A stretch of DNA of 64,000 nt. Source: Bacillus sp. B1-b2 (GTDB taxonomy: Bacteria > Bacillota > Bacilli > Bacillales > Cytobacillaceae). The notes beneath the pieces were generated by a model that had not been told where the DNA came from, made no database searches, and saw only the letters and a list, made by a program, of their open reading frames with translations. The translations under genes and the position numbers were made by a program. Shown here piece after piece: positions 17,281-27,987 of the stretch. Every line of letters begins with the position of its first letter. Positions within the stretch are counted from its first letter, which is position 1. The DNA lies in assembly GCF_009183415.1 (NCBI RefSeq), contig NZ_WEHU01000006.1, positions 62,001 to 126,000 of the forward strand, written 5' to 3'.

Positions 17281-17298
17281 TGCAAACGTTTTCGTTGC
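17281..17298. promoter_or_regulatory. LacI-type operator in the malR-GH13 spacer (site 1)
   Basis: TGCAAACGTTTTCGTTGC is an imperfect palindrome around CG, resembling cre and MalR operators. It lies about 100 bp upstream of the GH13 start codon. Confidence 0.5.
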
Positions 17299-17347
17299 TG
17301 TTATAATTATTATAAACTTTTTATTCATTTATCTCAACTTATATTAA

Positions 17348-19144
<1,797 letters not shown>

Positions 19145-19230
19145 GCTACAAGAAGAAGAAGAAGTTTCCCTATCAAAATTATCAATATGAGCACTAGGAG
19201 AATCTGTTAAATAACTACGCAAATAGCATA

Positions 19231-19258
19231 CAGGAATGCTTGGTTTAGCCTTCCAAGC
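19231..19258 (+). terminator. Possible terminator of the GH13 gene
   Basis: GAATGCTTGG/CCAAGCATTC perfect stem with a nine-base loop, about 85 bp after the stop codon. The tail TGTTTATAT is only moderately T-rich. Confidence 0.55.
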
Positions 19259-19350
19259 ATTCTGTTTATATATTGACTTGTTCAACTAAAGCACCCGTTA
19301 GTTGAATAAGCAATTTCTCTTTTTTCACACATTATCTACGAACTATTCAT

Positions 19351-19520
19351 CTACGATTTCTTCTTTGTCTTTGTTAAATCAAACCAACTTTGCATACTTT
19401 CTATATCCTTCTCACGAATTCGCAACTGTATTTTTTTCTTCATTTAAATTAGTATTAATAACAACCTCATCCGTTTCATAACCCATTGTATACGACCAAT
19501 ACAGTGCTTTTTCTATTCAT
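19351..19520 (-). pseudogene. Small gene (55 codons when repaired) with two single-base insertions
   Basis: ATG at 19520 follows AAGGGAGTGA. Read as it stands the frame breaks after 14 codons. Removing one A from an A5 run near 19510 and one A from an A7 run near 19440 restores a continuous 55-codon frame. It begins MNRKALYWSYTMGYETDEVV and ends FDLTKTKKKS at a TAG at 19351. The length fits exactly: 168 bases plus two. I do not recognise the protein. It may be a decayed gene, or a real gene with sequencing errors. Confidence 0.5.
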
Positions 19521-19646
19521 TCACTCCCTTCATATAATGAGTCTAAAATTTAGTCTTATTGACCAGTAAACTTTTTTACCAATAACGAAACCTAAATTCA
19601 TATGAAAACGTATACTATTCAAGCCTTACCGAAGGGAGATGAATAA

Positions 19647-19736
19647 ATGAGTCTAATTTTATGGATGACTGTTTTGTCTGGTACCTTAATCGCAATATTC
19701 GCAGACAAGAAAAAATGTAATAAGAAAATTTCTTAA
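19647..19736 (+). CDS. Putative 29-residue membrane peptide
   Basis: ATG at 19647 with ribosome site GGGAG eight bases upstream. The frame begins MSLILWMTVLSGTLIAIF and ends with a Lys-rich tail, so it would be one hydrophobic helix with a basic C-terminus inside the cell. A terminator follows at 19797. I do not recognise the family. Coding status rests only on the ribosome site, the helix and the terminator. Confidence 0.4.
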   Translation: MSLILWMTVLSGTLIAIFADKKKCNKKIS

Positions 19737-19796
19737 AATTCACTTATTGATATTGTCCTTAGTAATTTTCAATTTTTGACGACAAATATCACACTT

Positions 19797-19827
19797 ACCT
19801 CTAATGCGTTTTTTAGAGGTCTTTTTT
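19797..19827 (+). terminator. Terminator after the 29-residue frame
   Basis: ACCTCTAA/TTAGAGGT stem with an eight-base loop and a CTTTTTT tail on the plus strand. Confidence 0.75.
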
Positions 19828-20096
19828 GTGTATTATTCAATCGAATTCTAACTTTTCAAACATTATCTAATGTGTCAAAGGTCGTATAAAACTATCTTTT
19901 TCTTATTAAACTAAACTGCCCTGATAGCGACATAAGAAAAAGGCTTGTTTTTTTTAGGAATGTGCACATACATTTATGTGTATTTCTTTCCTACTCACTT
20001 ATTTTTTCATTAATAATACAGATGTGATGCTACATTCTTGAAAAAAATATCTTCAAATAATAATTTCATTGCTGAAAAAATTTACGTATTAATTAA

Positions 20097-20723
20097 TCAA
20101 AAAGAGAGTTTACTTTCTGATCCTGACAGTAGTCTTTGAATATTTTTTATATGTCTAATAATTACTATAACTGCCAATAAACAAACAAAAATATTAAAGT
20201 AAAAAGTATGACCCCAAAATGGAATAAAAGATATAACAGCAACAAATATTGTAGCAACTATAGATCCTAAAGAAACATAACGAGTTACAGCCACTAGTAT
20301 CACAAAAAATCCAATGCACAGGATTGCCAAAATCCAGTCAGCCATAAATAATACAGCCACAGCTGTAAGTGCTCCTTTACCTCCTTTAAACCTAAAATAT
20401 ATAGGCCAGTTATGCCCTATTACTGCTCCTGCTCCTGCAACTAGAAGGCTTAAGCAATCACTTGCATCCCCAGAGAAAAAGTAAACATTTAAGTATAAGC
20501 CAATTAAACATGCAATAATGCCCTTTAGTATATCACCCACAAGTACAAATGCAGCAGCAGATTTACCTAATACTCTTAGAGTATTAGTTAGCCCAGCATT
20601 TTTACTTCCATGACTTCTTATTTCCTTGCCATATATTTTCCCTACAATTACAGCAGTATTAAGGCTACCTAATATGTATCCCAAAACTAATGCAACAAAT
20701 ATACTTAGAACGTCCATCTCCAA
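20097..20723 (-). CDS. plsY: Glycerol-3-phosphate acyltransferase PlsY
   Basis: 208-residue membrane protein that transfers the acyl group from acyl-phosphate to glycerol-3-phosphate, the first step of phospholipid synthesis. Family motifs are GYILGSLNTAVIVGKIYGKEIRSHGSKNAGLTNTLRVLG near residue 15, GHNWPIYFRFKGGKGALTAV near 103 and YVSLGSIVATI near 148. These are the three conserved cytoplasmic loops, including the GKGA phosphate-binding stretch. The start is uncertain: a TTG at 20723 has a weak ribosome site, and the ATG at 20717 has none at proper distance. Many Bacillus genomes carry several PlsY paralogues, so this copy may not be the essential one. Confidence 0.8.
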   Translation of the reverse strand: MEMDVLSIFVALVLGYILGSLNTAVIVGKIYGKEIRSHGSKNAGLTNTLRVLGKSAAAFVLVGDILKGIIACLIGLYLNVYFFSGDASDCLSLLVAGAGAVIGHNWPIYFRFKGGKGALTAVAVLFMADWILAILCIGFFVILVAVTRYVSLGSIVATIFVAVISFIPFWGHTFYFNIFVCLLAVIVIIRHIKNIQRLLSGSESKLSF

Positions 20724-20864
20724 TAATCACTCTCTTTCTCCCTTAGCTTTCTAGCAATGAAAATCTTACTTATCCAAATATTAATATTCTCTTTTTAAAA
20801 CTAGAAAACCTTCTTTATACAGATAGGTAAGGGGTTGAAGTTATCGCTCCCTTTTCCCCCTGTT

Positions 20865-20902
20865 CACACCGTACGTGAGACTTTCATCTCATACGGCGTT
20901 CC
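20865..20902 (-). ncRNA. Group II intron domain V
   Basis: Hairpin GCCGTATGAG-ATGAAAG-TCTCACGTACGGTG, the catalytic domain V signature with its GAAA tetraloop and two-base bulge. It lies 60-100 bp past the end of the intron-encoded protein, as expected. Confidence 0.8.
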
Positions 20903-20961
20903 AACTAAACCAATTTATTCTTTCTATGTATAAAGCAGACCAATGCTATTTTACTTCCAAT

Positions 20962-22771
20962 TTAGATGATTTCATTCTGACATTTTAGTCTTAGATAATT
21001 TATTTTTTCTTTCTGTTTACTTGAAAGTTTTAAAGATTCTAAAAGAGTTTCTATTTTACTTCTATCTTTTAGATGGATTAGTTGATGTATCGTATCCCTC
21101 ACGATAAGAAGATTAGAATACTTATCATCTTTTGAAAGATGATACGGCATGATGTGATGACAATGCCATTCCCCTATACCTAATGCTTCTCCTAATACAG
21201 CACATTTGCCGTATTGGGCAATAAACTTACTAATTCTGTTGTCATTGTATTCAATCGATCGGTTTGGAATATAGTTCCGCATGATATAGGAAAGAGTTAC
21301 TTTATCTATAGCTTTTAGGCTATTATGTATTTTCGCTCTGCCTTCGGCCGTAAAATTACAAACTGTTTGGGAAAAGCACAGTGGTCTTTTCCACTTCTGG
21401 GCATAAATAGGCACAAACACCATGTTTTGTATTTTGTACAGTCGAGATTGGTAACCCTTGTATCTTTTCTGAAGGGTTTTCGTCATATCATGGAAACTTG
21501 CCTCGGTTCTTATGTTCTTTAATTGATTATATAATGCTTTGCGGAGATGAGCGTTTAACCCATTCAGATTAATAGTAATGTTGGTTGCGAAAGAATAATA
21601 GTTTTGGATTCCCATGACAACAGTATTGAAATTCCAAACAGTCTGAATGCAAGGATTTCTTTTGACTACTCTTATAGCTTCCTTTATCTTTTGGAAGGCA
21701 TTTTCTTTAGCCTTCTTCGACATATCGGACCTAGCTACATAACCAAATCTTGTTTTTCCTTTCCTAATGGCCTTTATGGAGAATCCAAGAAACTCAGAAG
21801 AGTTTTTCTTAATATTTATTACTCTCGATTTCTCTTCGCTTGTCTCCAAATGCAGTCTTTTTCTCAAGAAATCCCAATGCGTAGTTCATTTTTATTGCCT
21901 GTGACCTAGTTCGGCACATTACCTTAAAATCGTCCGCATAACGGACGATGAAGCATTCCTTTAGGGCTGTTTTCTTTAGTTGTTGATACTTACTACCACT
22001 AACGGAATAGGTGTACCTACTCTTAAATGTCTCCCACTGGTCACTAACCCACCAATCCAATTCATTTAATACAATATTGGAAAGTAAAGGTGATAGGATT
22101 CCTCCTTGCGGAGTACCTTTTGTAGGAATACCTTCTCCTTCAATCTTTGCTTTTAATAGCCTTGATATAATAGAAAGAAGCGACTTATCCCTAATACCTA
22201 ATGACCACATTTGTTTAAGAAGTTTTCCATGATTCACGTTATCAAAGAAACCTTTAATATCCACATCCACACAATGATAGAGTCCAGTTTGATTGATAAG
22301 AAATTCAAGTCTAGCCTTAGCGTGATGAGTGCTGCGGTTTGGTCTAAATCCATAACTATGTTTATGGAATTTTGCTTCACAAATCGGTTCTAAAACTTGA
22401 AGAATACACTGCTGAAAGATTCTATCCCAAATTGTTGGAATTCCCAAAGGTCTAATTTTACTGTTTCCTTTTGGAATGAAAACACGTCTTACTGCTTGTG
22501 GTTCGTACCTTTTAAACATGGATTGAACCTTGGCTATTACATCTTCCACTGTTAAGTGTAAAATATCATTAATCGTTAATTTATCTGTTCCCGCCGTTTT
22601 GCTACCTGTGTTTCTTTTAATGTTTCGATAGGCAAGTCGTATATTATCTTCAGAACACATTAATTCTGTTAAATCATAGAAGTGATGACCACTGACACTT
22701 TGAGCATATAGGAAATCAAAACAATCTTGCATACTATAATACTCACTGTGTCTCAATTTCTTCCGTTTCAA
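20962..22771 (-). pseudogene. ltrA: Group II intron reverse transcriptase/maturase with HNH domain, frameshifted
   Basis: In two frames. The 5' part (22771-21809) carries RT domains 0-5, with IPKGNSKIRPLGIPTIWDRIFQQ, SYGFRPNRSTHHA, GTPQGGILSPLLSN and the catalytic YADD at residues 278-281. The other frame continues from 21867 with LRKRLHLETSEEKSRVINIKKNSSEFLGF, then the maturase X domain, and an HNH nuclease near the C-terminus (WHCHHIMPYHLSKDDKYSNLL). The break is one surplus base in a TTT at 21869-21871; deleting it gives a continuous protein of about 600 residues. All catalytic motifs are otherwise intact. Either a recent inactivation or a sequencing error. Confidence 0.85.
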
Positions 22772-23666
22772 TAAGTCGGTATCTCCTTTCGGAGTTAAAC
22801 CTCTGTTAGTCTCACGAGAACCTTATTAATCGATAAAGAATTGCCTTTCATGGTTGAATAAATCTTTATTAGTCTAGTGGCTATCCCTCCATGTGGATTA
22901 GACACTTCATTGGTACTGTGCCACCACTTTCCCTGATATAAAGGAAAGTTATACAACAACTATTCTCATTGTTGTTTTCCTTCCCAACGTTTCATTGGAA
23001 GTAAGTCCTCCACGTTATCAGCTTACAACGTTGAGTTATATCTATTATAGAATGAACGTAGGTGCTTCCTTTAAGCCTGTTAGTATTCATACGCCTGTAA
23101 CGTATCATGGATTTTCATATTAGCGATTCTTACTCACCCACAACTAACCTCACAATTTGGTGATATACACATTTCTATGTATCGCAGGTATGGACCCTTA
23201 CATTCAGAAGTTCGTCAGCTTAACCATTTCTTTTTGGTTTATTTGCATTCTCACCTTATTCATTCAACTCAAGCACCATGAATTACACCACTCCATCGAG
23301 TAGGCTTTCGTCAGCCGAACTGATACGGTAATTTCTCACGCCTTTTCACCGAGCTTATAACACTATCATTCTTACTAAATTCAGTGCTATTCGACTAAGA
23401 GAGAACCCTTCTAGGCGTTACCCTATCATTTGATTCATCGATATAACCCTTCAATTCCGAGAGGAATTGCCTAGCCTTTATTGGAGTAATGTGACCACCC
23501 TCCATTTATACTAGGAACATTTCGCACCGCTATCCTGCCCCGTTTCTGCCATAAGCTTATTTTCATCTATTACAGGAATGCCCCTTAGTCTTCAAAGAAT
23601 TTAAGCATATTTTAGTTTTCATTACAAAGACTAATGAAAACTACTTCTTTTAGGAGAACAATTGTT

Positions 23667-24039
23667 ATGAAATCTATATTCTTATTTTTATTATATTTTA
23701 CAGCTTTAAACACCACAGTATCTGCAGAACCTCTATCAGAAGCCATTTCAAAATCATCGCTAACGGAGTCTGCCTTTTTGAGATTTCTTGGCCCAACAAT
23801 TCTTGAGATAATGGAGACTCATGGTGATAATCAGCTCTTTATGAATGAAAAAATAGAATCGATCACTAAAAATATTGAGCAAGATTCATATGATGTAACT
23901 ATACATATTATTGGATTTGAAGGCCCCCCATAATCCACCATACAACTCCATTCGAATAGTAATTCGAATACCTGGTGAGAAAACTGGCTCCTATGAAGTC
24001 ATTTCATATACAAACCACTTGCCTGATGGAGTAGATTAA
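23667..24039 (+). pseudogene. DUF3888 domain protein, frameshifted in a C6 run
   Basis: ATG at 23667 follows AGGAG at ten bases. The protein starts with a signal peptide (MKSIFLFLLYFTALNTTVSAEP) and a DUF3888-like region: SLTESAFLRFLGPTILEIMETHGDNQ. The frame ends early at 23933 after GFEGPP. Removing one C from CCCCCC (23924-23929) gives GFEGPHNPPYNSIRIVIRIPGEKTGSYEVISY and a natural stop at 24037. This is the expected C-terminus of the family. Function unknown; members are small secreted proteins of Bacillus. Slippage in the C-run or a sequencing error are both possible. Confidence 0.65.
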
Positions 24040-24195
24040 CTTCTTCTTCATTTAAACTGCCCCTTTAGTGCCTGAATAGATAAAAAGCATTAATCCTTCT
24101 TGAATCAAAGCCCCCCTGAATTCCTCCTATATTTCTTGTAATTAATGCTTCATTTCGCCAATACATTTAATATTAAGTAAAAAGGAGTGATAGCC

Positions 24196-24261
24196 ATGTT
24201 CCAAATACTCGTTGAATTTCTATCTAACTTAATCTCATTCTTCTCCACATCTTCAAGTTAA
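24196..24261 (+). CDS. Putative 21-residue hydrophobic peptide
   Basis: ATG at 24196 with a near-perfect AAAGGAGTG ribosome site six bases upstream. The frame reads MFQILVEFLSNLISFFSTSS plus one Ser, then stops. It would form an amphipathic or membrane helix. Short peptides of this kind include type I toxins and quorum or surfactant peptides, but I cannot assign it. Its end overlaps a remnant on the other strand. Confidence 0.4.
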   Translation: MFQILVEFLSNLISFFSTSSS

Positions 24262-24365
24262 AGTTGGTCAGGGGTTATTTTAGCTGTCCCATCTAAGTCT
24301 ACTACGCAATAATTGTGATGAATTCCTTCTTCAACTAACCTGACCCTAGCGGCATATGAAGCATT
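24258..24365 (-). pseudogene. C-terminal remnant of an unknown protein
   Basis: The minus strand reads SYAARVRLVEEGIHHNYCVV and ends at a TAA at 24258. The frame is closed by stop codons just upstream and has no start, so only the C-terminal end of a former gene remains. A similar ending (RLVKEGFTYFLVDI) appears at 24873-24930. Confidence 0.35.
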
Positions 24366-24472
24366 TTATTATTATTAAGAATGTATCAGAATCTTTAATT
24401 AATAAATGTTAAAAACACCACTAGAGTATAATATACTTAGGAAAACACTATTTAGGGATTGCTTCTCATGAT

Positions 24473-24769
24473 TTATTCTAAATATGGTTTAATTAATTTC
24501 TGAATATCATCGTCATCCAATCTCTCGGACATTTCTTCTAAGAACTCTCCAACCGGTAAAAACTCCACTGAAAAATCCTTATATAGCTCTTTAGAAACAT
24601 GCTTTAAAACTTTATAGTACTCTTCAGCTAGTTGATATAAATCATTCTCTTTGGTATCCCTTTCTGGTAGTAACCTATTAAATATATATAACCTTTCAAT
24701 AGTCATCTCATAGTTATTTAACAGGGCAATTATTGGGTATGGAATTGAAAGTGTTTTTATTTCAGTCAT
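24473..24769 (-). CDS. Hypothetical protein, 98 residues
   Basis: Starts at the ATG at 24769, seven bases after AAGGAG; a longer frame adds six residues without a ribosome site. The protein is acidic and predicted mostly helical (MTEIKTLSIPYPIIALLNNY near the start, EEMSERLDDDDIQKL near the end), with no signal peptide or membrane segment. I do not recognise the family. It lies among gene scraps, next to a 20-residue frame on the same strand (24810-24872), so it could be part of a decayed accessory unit. An immunity-type role is possible but unsupported. Confidence 0.6.
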   Translation of the reverse strand: MTEIKTLSIPYPIIALLNNYEMTIERLYIFNRLLPERDTKENDLYQLAEEYYKVLKHVSKELYKDFSVEFLPVGEFLEEMSERLDDDDIQKLIKPYLE

Positions 24770-24809
24770 GTATATTCTCCTTCGCATAATCTAAAAAGCA
24801 AAATTTTCA

Positions 24810-24872
24810 TTATAAGTCTGATTTACTAGCCATACGGATTACATCTTCTTCAGTTAAATTTAGTAAATTCAT
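24810..24872 (-). CDS. Putative 20-residue frame or gene remnant
   Basis: ATG at 24872 with GGTGG eight bases upstream. It reads MNLLNLTEEDVIRMASKSDL and stops 40 bp before the 98-residue gene. Too short to judge; may be a remnant. Confidence 0.25.
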   Translation of the reverse strand: MNLLNLTEEDVIRMASKSDL

Positions 24873-25215
24873 TCAAATATCCACCAAAAAATATGTAAAT
24901 CCTTCTTTCACTAACCTGCCATAACTGTTCCATAAGACTGGTACTACACTTATTACGTGAACTCCCTCGTTAGTAAAAAGAGAACTCTCTTATTACAGAA
25001 CAACATGATTTCTTATCATTTATGAGTTCATCATTAGCTATATACACCCTATCATATAAAAGATTTTTATAACCATTACAAAAGAACTATAAAAATGTTT
25101 CAAAAAGTCATTCTTCATAATTAATGATATAGAAGTACATCTTGTTTATCCTAGCCATTTTTAGGGTAGTAGGCAACTAACTTACTTACTTAAGAATTGA
25201 TAAGGAGATGGTGTA
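24873..25215. other. 343-bp region upstream of the symporter gene
   Basis: The first 60 bp hold a second gene scrap on the minus strand ending RLVKEGFTYFLVDI. The rest must carry the symporter promoter, but I found no clear operator. Confidence 0.45.
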
Positions 25216-27006
25216 ATGGCTGATAATAGCAACATTTGGTTTACTTTATTATCAAGCATCTTTTTCATTGCAATCATAGGAGTTTATACATACCGAAAAT
25301 CAAGAGGTGTTAATAACACAACAGAGGGGTATTTTCTCGCAGGCAGAGGAATGTCTGGTGGTTTTATTGCAGGTGCCCTCATCTTGACTAACTTATCAGC
25401 AGAACAAATGGTAGGGCTTAACGGACAAGCATATGGAGGAAACATGACGAGTATGGCCTGGGAAGTCACCTCTGTCATGGCAATCATTATCATGGCGTTA
25501 ATTCTGTTGCCGCGCTATTTAGGGGGTGCCTTTACTACCTTACCACAGTTTTTGAGAGATCGTTTTGATGAAGATGTGCGCAAGATGGTAGTAGTTCTCT
25601 TTATGCTGGGCTATGTTTTCGTAACGATTCCCTCAACTCTTTATTCTGGAGCACTCGGGGTGTTAAAACTTTTTGATCTTCCTAACTTAACTGGTTTGTC
25701 TTACACCCAGTCAGTTTGGGCGATGGTTTGGATTATAGGAATCATTGGGGCACTTTTCGCAGTATTTGGAGGAATGAAAGCAATTGCTGTATCGGATAGT
25801 TTAATTGGTATTGGTCTCATTGCCATATGTACATTGATTCCTATCATCGGCCTATCTGTCCTTGGTAATGGGGACATACTCGGAGGATTAAAGACAATCT
25901 CCACAAGCAGTCCAGAAAAGCTGAACGCAATTGGATCAAGCGAGGATGCAGTTCCTTTATCAACTATATTTACAGGCATGCTATGGGCAAATCTCTTTTA
26001 TTGGGGAACAAACCAATATGCTGTACAGCGAACATTAGGAGCAAAAAACCTTGAAGAGGGCCAGAAGGGAGTATTGTACACAGGATTCTTTAAACTACTG
26101 GTGCCCGTACTTATGATGTTTCCTGGAATTATAGCCTTTCATTTATACGGAGGAAATTTAACAACAATAGATTTAGCATACCCTACATTAGTTGCTGACG
26201 TTTTACCATGGTATCTTCAAGGATTATTCTTAGTAGTCCTACTAGGAGCTGTTTTCAGTAGCTTTAACGCATTAATTAACTCAGCAGCAACTATGTTTGC
26301 TTTAGATATCGTTAAACCAATAAGGCCTGGTATTTCCGATAAAAGGTTACTTTCTTTGAGCAAAGGGTTCTCTGCTTTTTTAGCTATTATCAGCTTTTTC
26401 ATATCTCCATTACTTATGCTAGCACCAGATGGTCTTTGGGATTTAATTCGTCGTTTTACTGGTTTTTTTAATATACCTATTATCACTATTGTATTGATTG
26501 GTATATTTGCTAAAAAGGTTCCCTCCATTGCGGCAAAGATAGTGATTATTTTTCATGTTATTACCTACTATATAATGTTATGGGGAACTCGTCATATTTT
26601 TGGATTTAACATAGATATAAGCTATATCCATGTCTATGGTATTTTATTCTTTGCAGAATTGGTTATTATGCTGGTAATTGGGAAACTCTATCCAATGAGT
26701 AAGCCTTGGTCCTTTAAACCAAATACAAAAGTGAACATGAAGCCTTGGAAGCATTCGTTAAGTATCAGTATTGTTCTCCTTGGCTTAATGGTAGGTTTTT
26801 ATTTAATCTTTTCTCCAATTGGCCTTGCATATGAGAATGGAATGGTATCACCTTTATTCCTTCCATGCTTACTAATCCTTATTACAGTAACAATATTGCT
26901 CGCCTATATATGTATAAAGCGATGGAATAGAAAATATGCACAGTATGTTCACAAAGAGACCTACAACTCTGGCAGACAAAGCAATATTAAAAGCGATATA
27001 AGTTAA
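25216..27006 (+). CDS. Sodium:solute symporter (SSS family, SglT/YidK-like)
   Basis: 596-residue membrane protein with 13-14 hydrophobic segments. Typical SSS features are TEGYFLAGRGMSGGFIAGALILTNLSAEQMVGLNG at residues 36-70 and the GAVFSSFNALINSAATMFALDIVKP sodium-binding region near 340-365. It is closest to SglT-type sugar/myo-inositol transporters (YidK). Start ATG at 25216 with GGAGATGG. Near the maltodextrin genes, it may bring in a sugar, but it is on the opposite strand with its own terminator and no catabolic partner, so the substrate is open. Confidence 0.8.
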   Translation: MADNSNIWFTLLSSIFFIAIIGVYTYRKSRGVNNTTEGYFLAGRGMSGGFIAGALILTNLSAEQMVGLNGQAYGGNMTSMAWEVTSVMAIIIMALILLPRYLGGAFTTLPQFLRDRFDEDVRKMVVVLFMLGYVFVTIPSTLYSGALGVLKLFDLPNLTGLSYTQSVWAMVWIIGIIGALFAVFGGMKAIAVSDSLIGIGLIAICTLIPIIGLSVLGNGDILGGLKTISTSSPEKLNAIGSSEDAVPLSTIFTGMLWANLFYWGTNQYAVQRTLGAKNLEEGQKGVLYTGFFKLLVPVLMMFPGIIAFHLYGGNLTTIDLAYPTLVADVLPWYLQGLFLVVLLGAVFSSFNALINSAATMFALDIVKPIRPGISDKRLLSLSKGFSAFLAIISFFISPLLMLAPDGLWDLIRRFTGFFNIPIITIVLIGIFAKKVPSIAAKIVIIFHVITYYIMLWGTRHIFGFNIDISYIHVYGILFFAELVIMLVIGKLYPMSKPWSFKPNTKVNMKPWKHSLSISIVLLGLMVGFYLIFSPIGLAYENGMVSPLFLPCLLILITVTILLAYICIKRWNRKYAQYVHKETYNSGRQSNIKSDIS

Positions 27007-27010
27007 AAAA

Positions 27011-27054
27011 TAAGAAAGCTCCCGTATTATTAGCTAAGGGCAGCTTTCTTTTAT
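27011..27054 (+). terminator. Terminator of the symporter gene
   Basis: AAGAAAGCTCCC pairs with GGGCAGCTTTCTT (one bulge), followed by TTATTA, a few bases past the stop codon. Confidence 0.7.
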
Positions 27055-27252
27055 TAGGATTATGTCGATGTATACTGTTTAAAAATAACTACTTATCTAT
27101 TGGTTATTCTTCAACAGAACAAATTTTCCTTGTTAAGCTGCCCCTTTACTACCATAAGCAATATTTCATTATATAGAGATGCTGACCATAAGAAAAGGAC
27201 TCTCCTATTTATTTAAGAAAAGCCCAAAATAATATATTTCTCCAGCTTCTAC

Positions 27253-27912
27253 TCACTCTCCAAGCATTTCCTTTAACTTAGCAAGTGTAATTTCTTCTGT
27301 ACTATCTACCTGCCAATCTGCTTTTTTCATTCGTTCTCTTGTCCCAACACCTATTGCATACATATTCGCACCTTTAATAGCCTCAATTCCTGCCTCGGCA
27401 TCTTCTATTCCTACACATTCACTTACATCTAATTGAAGCTGTTTTGCTGCTTTTATAAATATTTCTGGGTCTGGTTTGCCCTTATTCAGGCTACCTGGGT
27501 CCACAATCGTATCAAAGAATGAAGTAACTTCTAGTCTCTTTAGAATGAAAGGACCATTTTTACTAGCAGAAGCAAGAGCAATTTTTAAACCAGCATCCTT
27601 ACATTCAGAAAGAAATGCCTTCATTCCAGGCAAGACATCCTTTGGTGTAATATCATTAATGAGCTCTTGATAATATTGATTCTTATCTGTTGCTAACTTC
27701 TCTAATTGTTCTTCCGTGTAGTTACTTCGTATATTTCCATGGTCAAGAATCTTATATAAAGATTCCATTCTACTAACTCCTTTTAGTTCTTCATTAAACT
27801 CCCGGTCAAAAGGAACACCTATTTCTTCTGCTGTCTTCTTCCAAGCTAAATAGTGGAATTCTGCAGTGTCTGTAATTACCCCATCTAAATCAAATATTAT
27901 CCCTTTTAGCAT
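27253..27912 (-). CDS. pgmB: Beta-phosphoglucomutase
   Basis: 219 residues, HAD superfamily. It converts beta-glucose-1-phosphate to glucose-6-phosphate, the step after maltose phosphorylase. The catalytic aspartates D8 and D10 are in IIFDLDGVITDTAEFHYLAWK, the signature of beta-phosphoglucomutases. ALASASKNGPFIL provides the motif II Ser, LNKGKPDPEIF the motif III Lys, and VGIEDAEAGIEAIK the motif IV acidic residues. It is the last gene of the maltodextrin operon, 75 bp after the phosphorylase gene. Confidence 0.9.
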   Translation of the reverse strand: MLKGIIFDLDGVITDTAEFHYLAWKKTAEEIGVPFDREFNEELKGVSRMESLYKILDHGNIRSNYTEEQLEKLATDKNQYYQELINDITPKDVLPGMKAFLSECKDAGLKIALASASKNGPFILKRLEVTSFFDTIVDPGSLNKGKPDPEIFIKAAKQLQLDVSECVGIEDAEAGIEAIKGANMYAIGVGTRERMKKADWQVDSTEEITLAKLKEMLGE

Positions 27913-27987
27913 GTTTAAACCCTCCTAATAGTTGAAAAAAAGAAGCCCGTTGTTTAGGTAATCTAAAGTCAGGCTCCTCTGTTTTAG

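Larger units (their letters stand above)
19145..20096. other. 950-bp region with a broken gene, a tiny frame and hairpins
   Basis: Holds a weak terminator (19231-19258), a frameshifted small gene (19351-19520), a 29-residue frame (19647-19736) and a terminator (19797-19827). The rest to 20096 shows only a weak hairpin around 19940-20000 and nothing else I can support. Confidence 0.6.
20827..23527 (-). mobile_element. Group II intron with frameshifted intron-encoded protein
   Basis: About 2.7 kb on the minus strand. The proposed 5' end is GTGCG at 23527-23523, matching the GUGYG consensus, followed by about 750 bp of structured RNA and then the reverse transcriptase frame. Domain V is clear at 20902-20865, with CCGTATGAG, a GAAA loop and CTCACGTACGG. 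The likely 3' end after domain VI is near 20827 (TTAC) or 20824 (CTAT). Flanking sequences do not obviously rejoin into a gene, so it may sit in intergenic DNA or a gene scrap. The boundaries are estimates by eye. Confidence 0.8.
24040..24472. other. 430-bp region with a tiny frame and a gene scrap
   Basis: Contains a hairpin around AAGCATTAAT/ATTAATGCTT (about 24088-24152), the 21-residue frame at 24196 and an antisense gene remnant at 24258-24365. Nothing else was recognised. Confidence 0.5.

Noticed and set aside
20724-23600. Idea that the intron interrupts a gene whose exons flank it
   Set aside because: Joining the flanks gives only about 25 codons upstream and an early stop downstream; no known protein appears.
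24050-27150. Short repeated string CTGCCCCTTTA at about 24058 and 27138
   Set aside because: Only about 11 bases, no shared flanks, no consistent position relative to genes.
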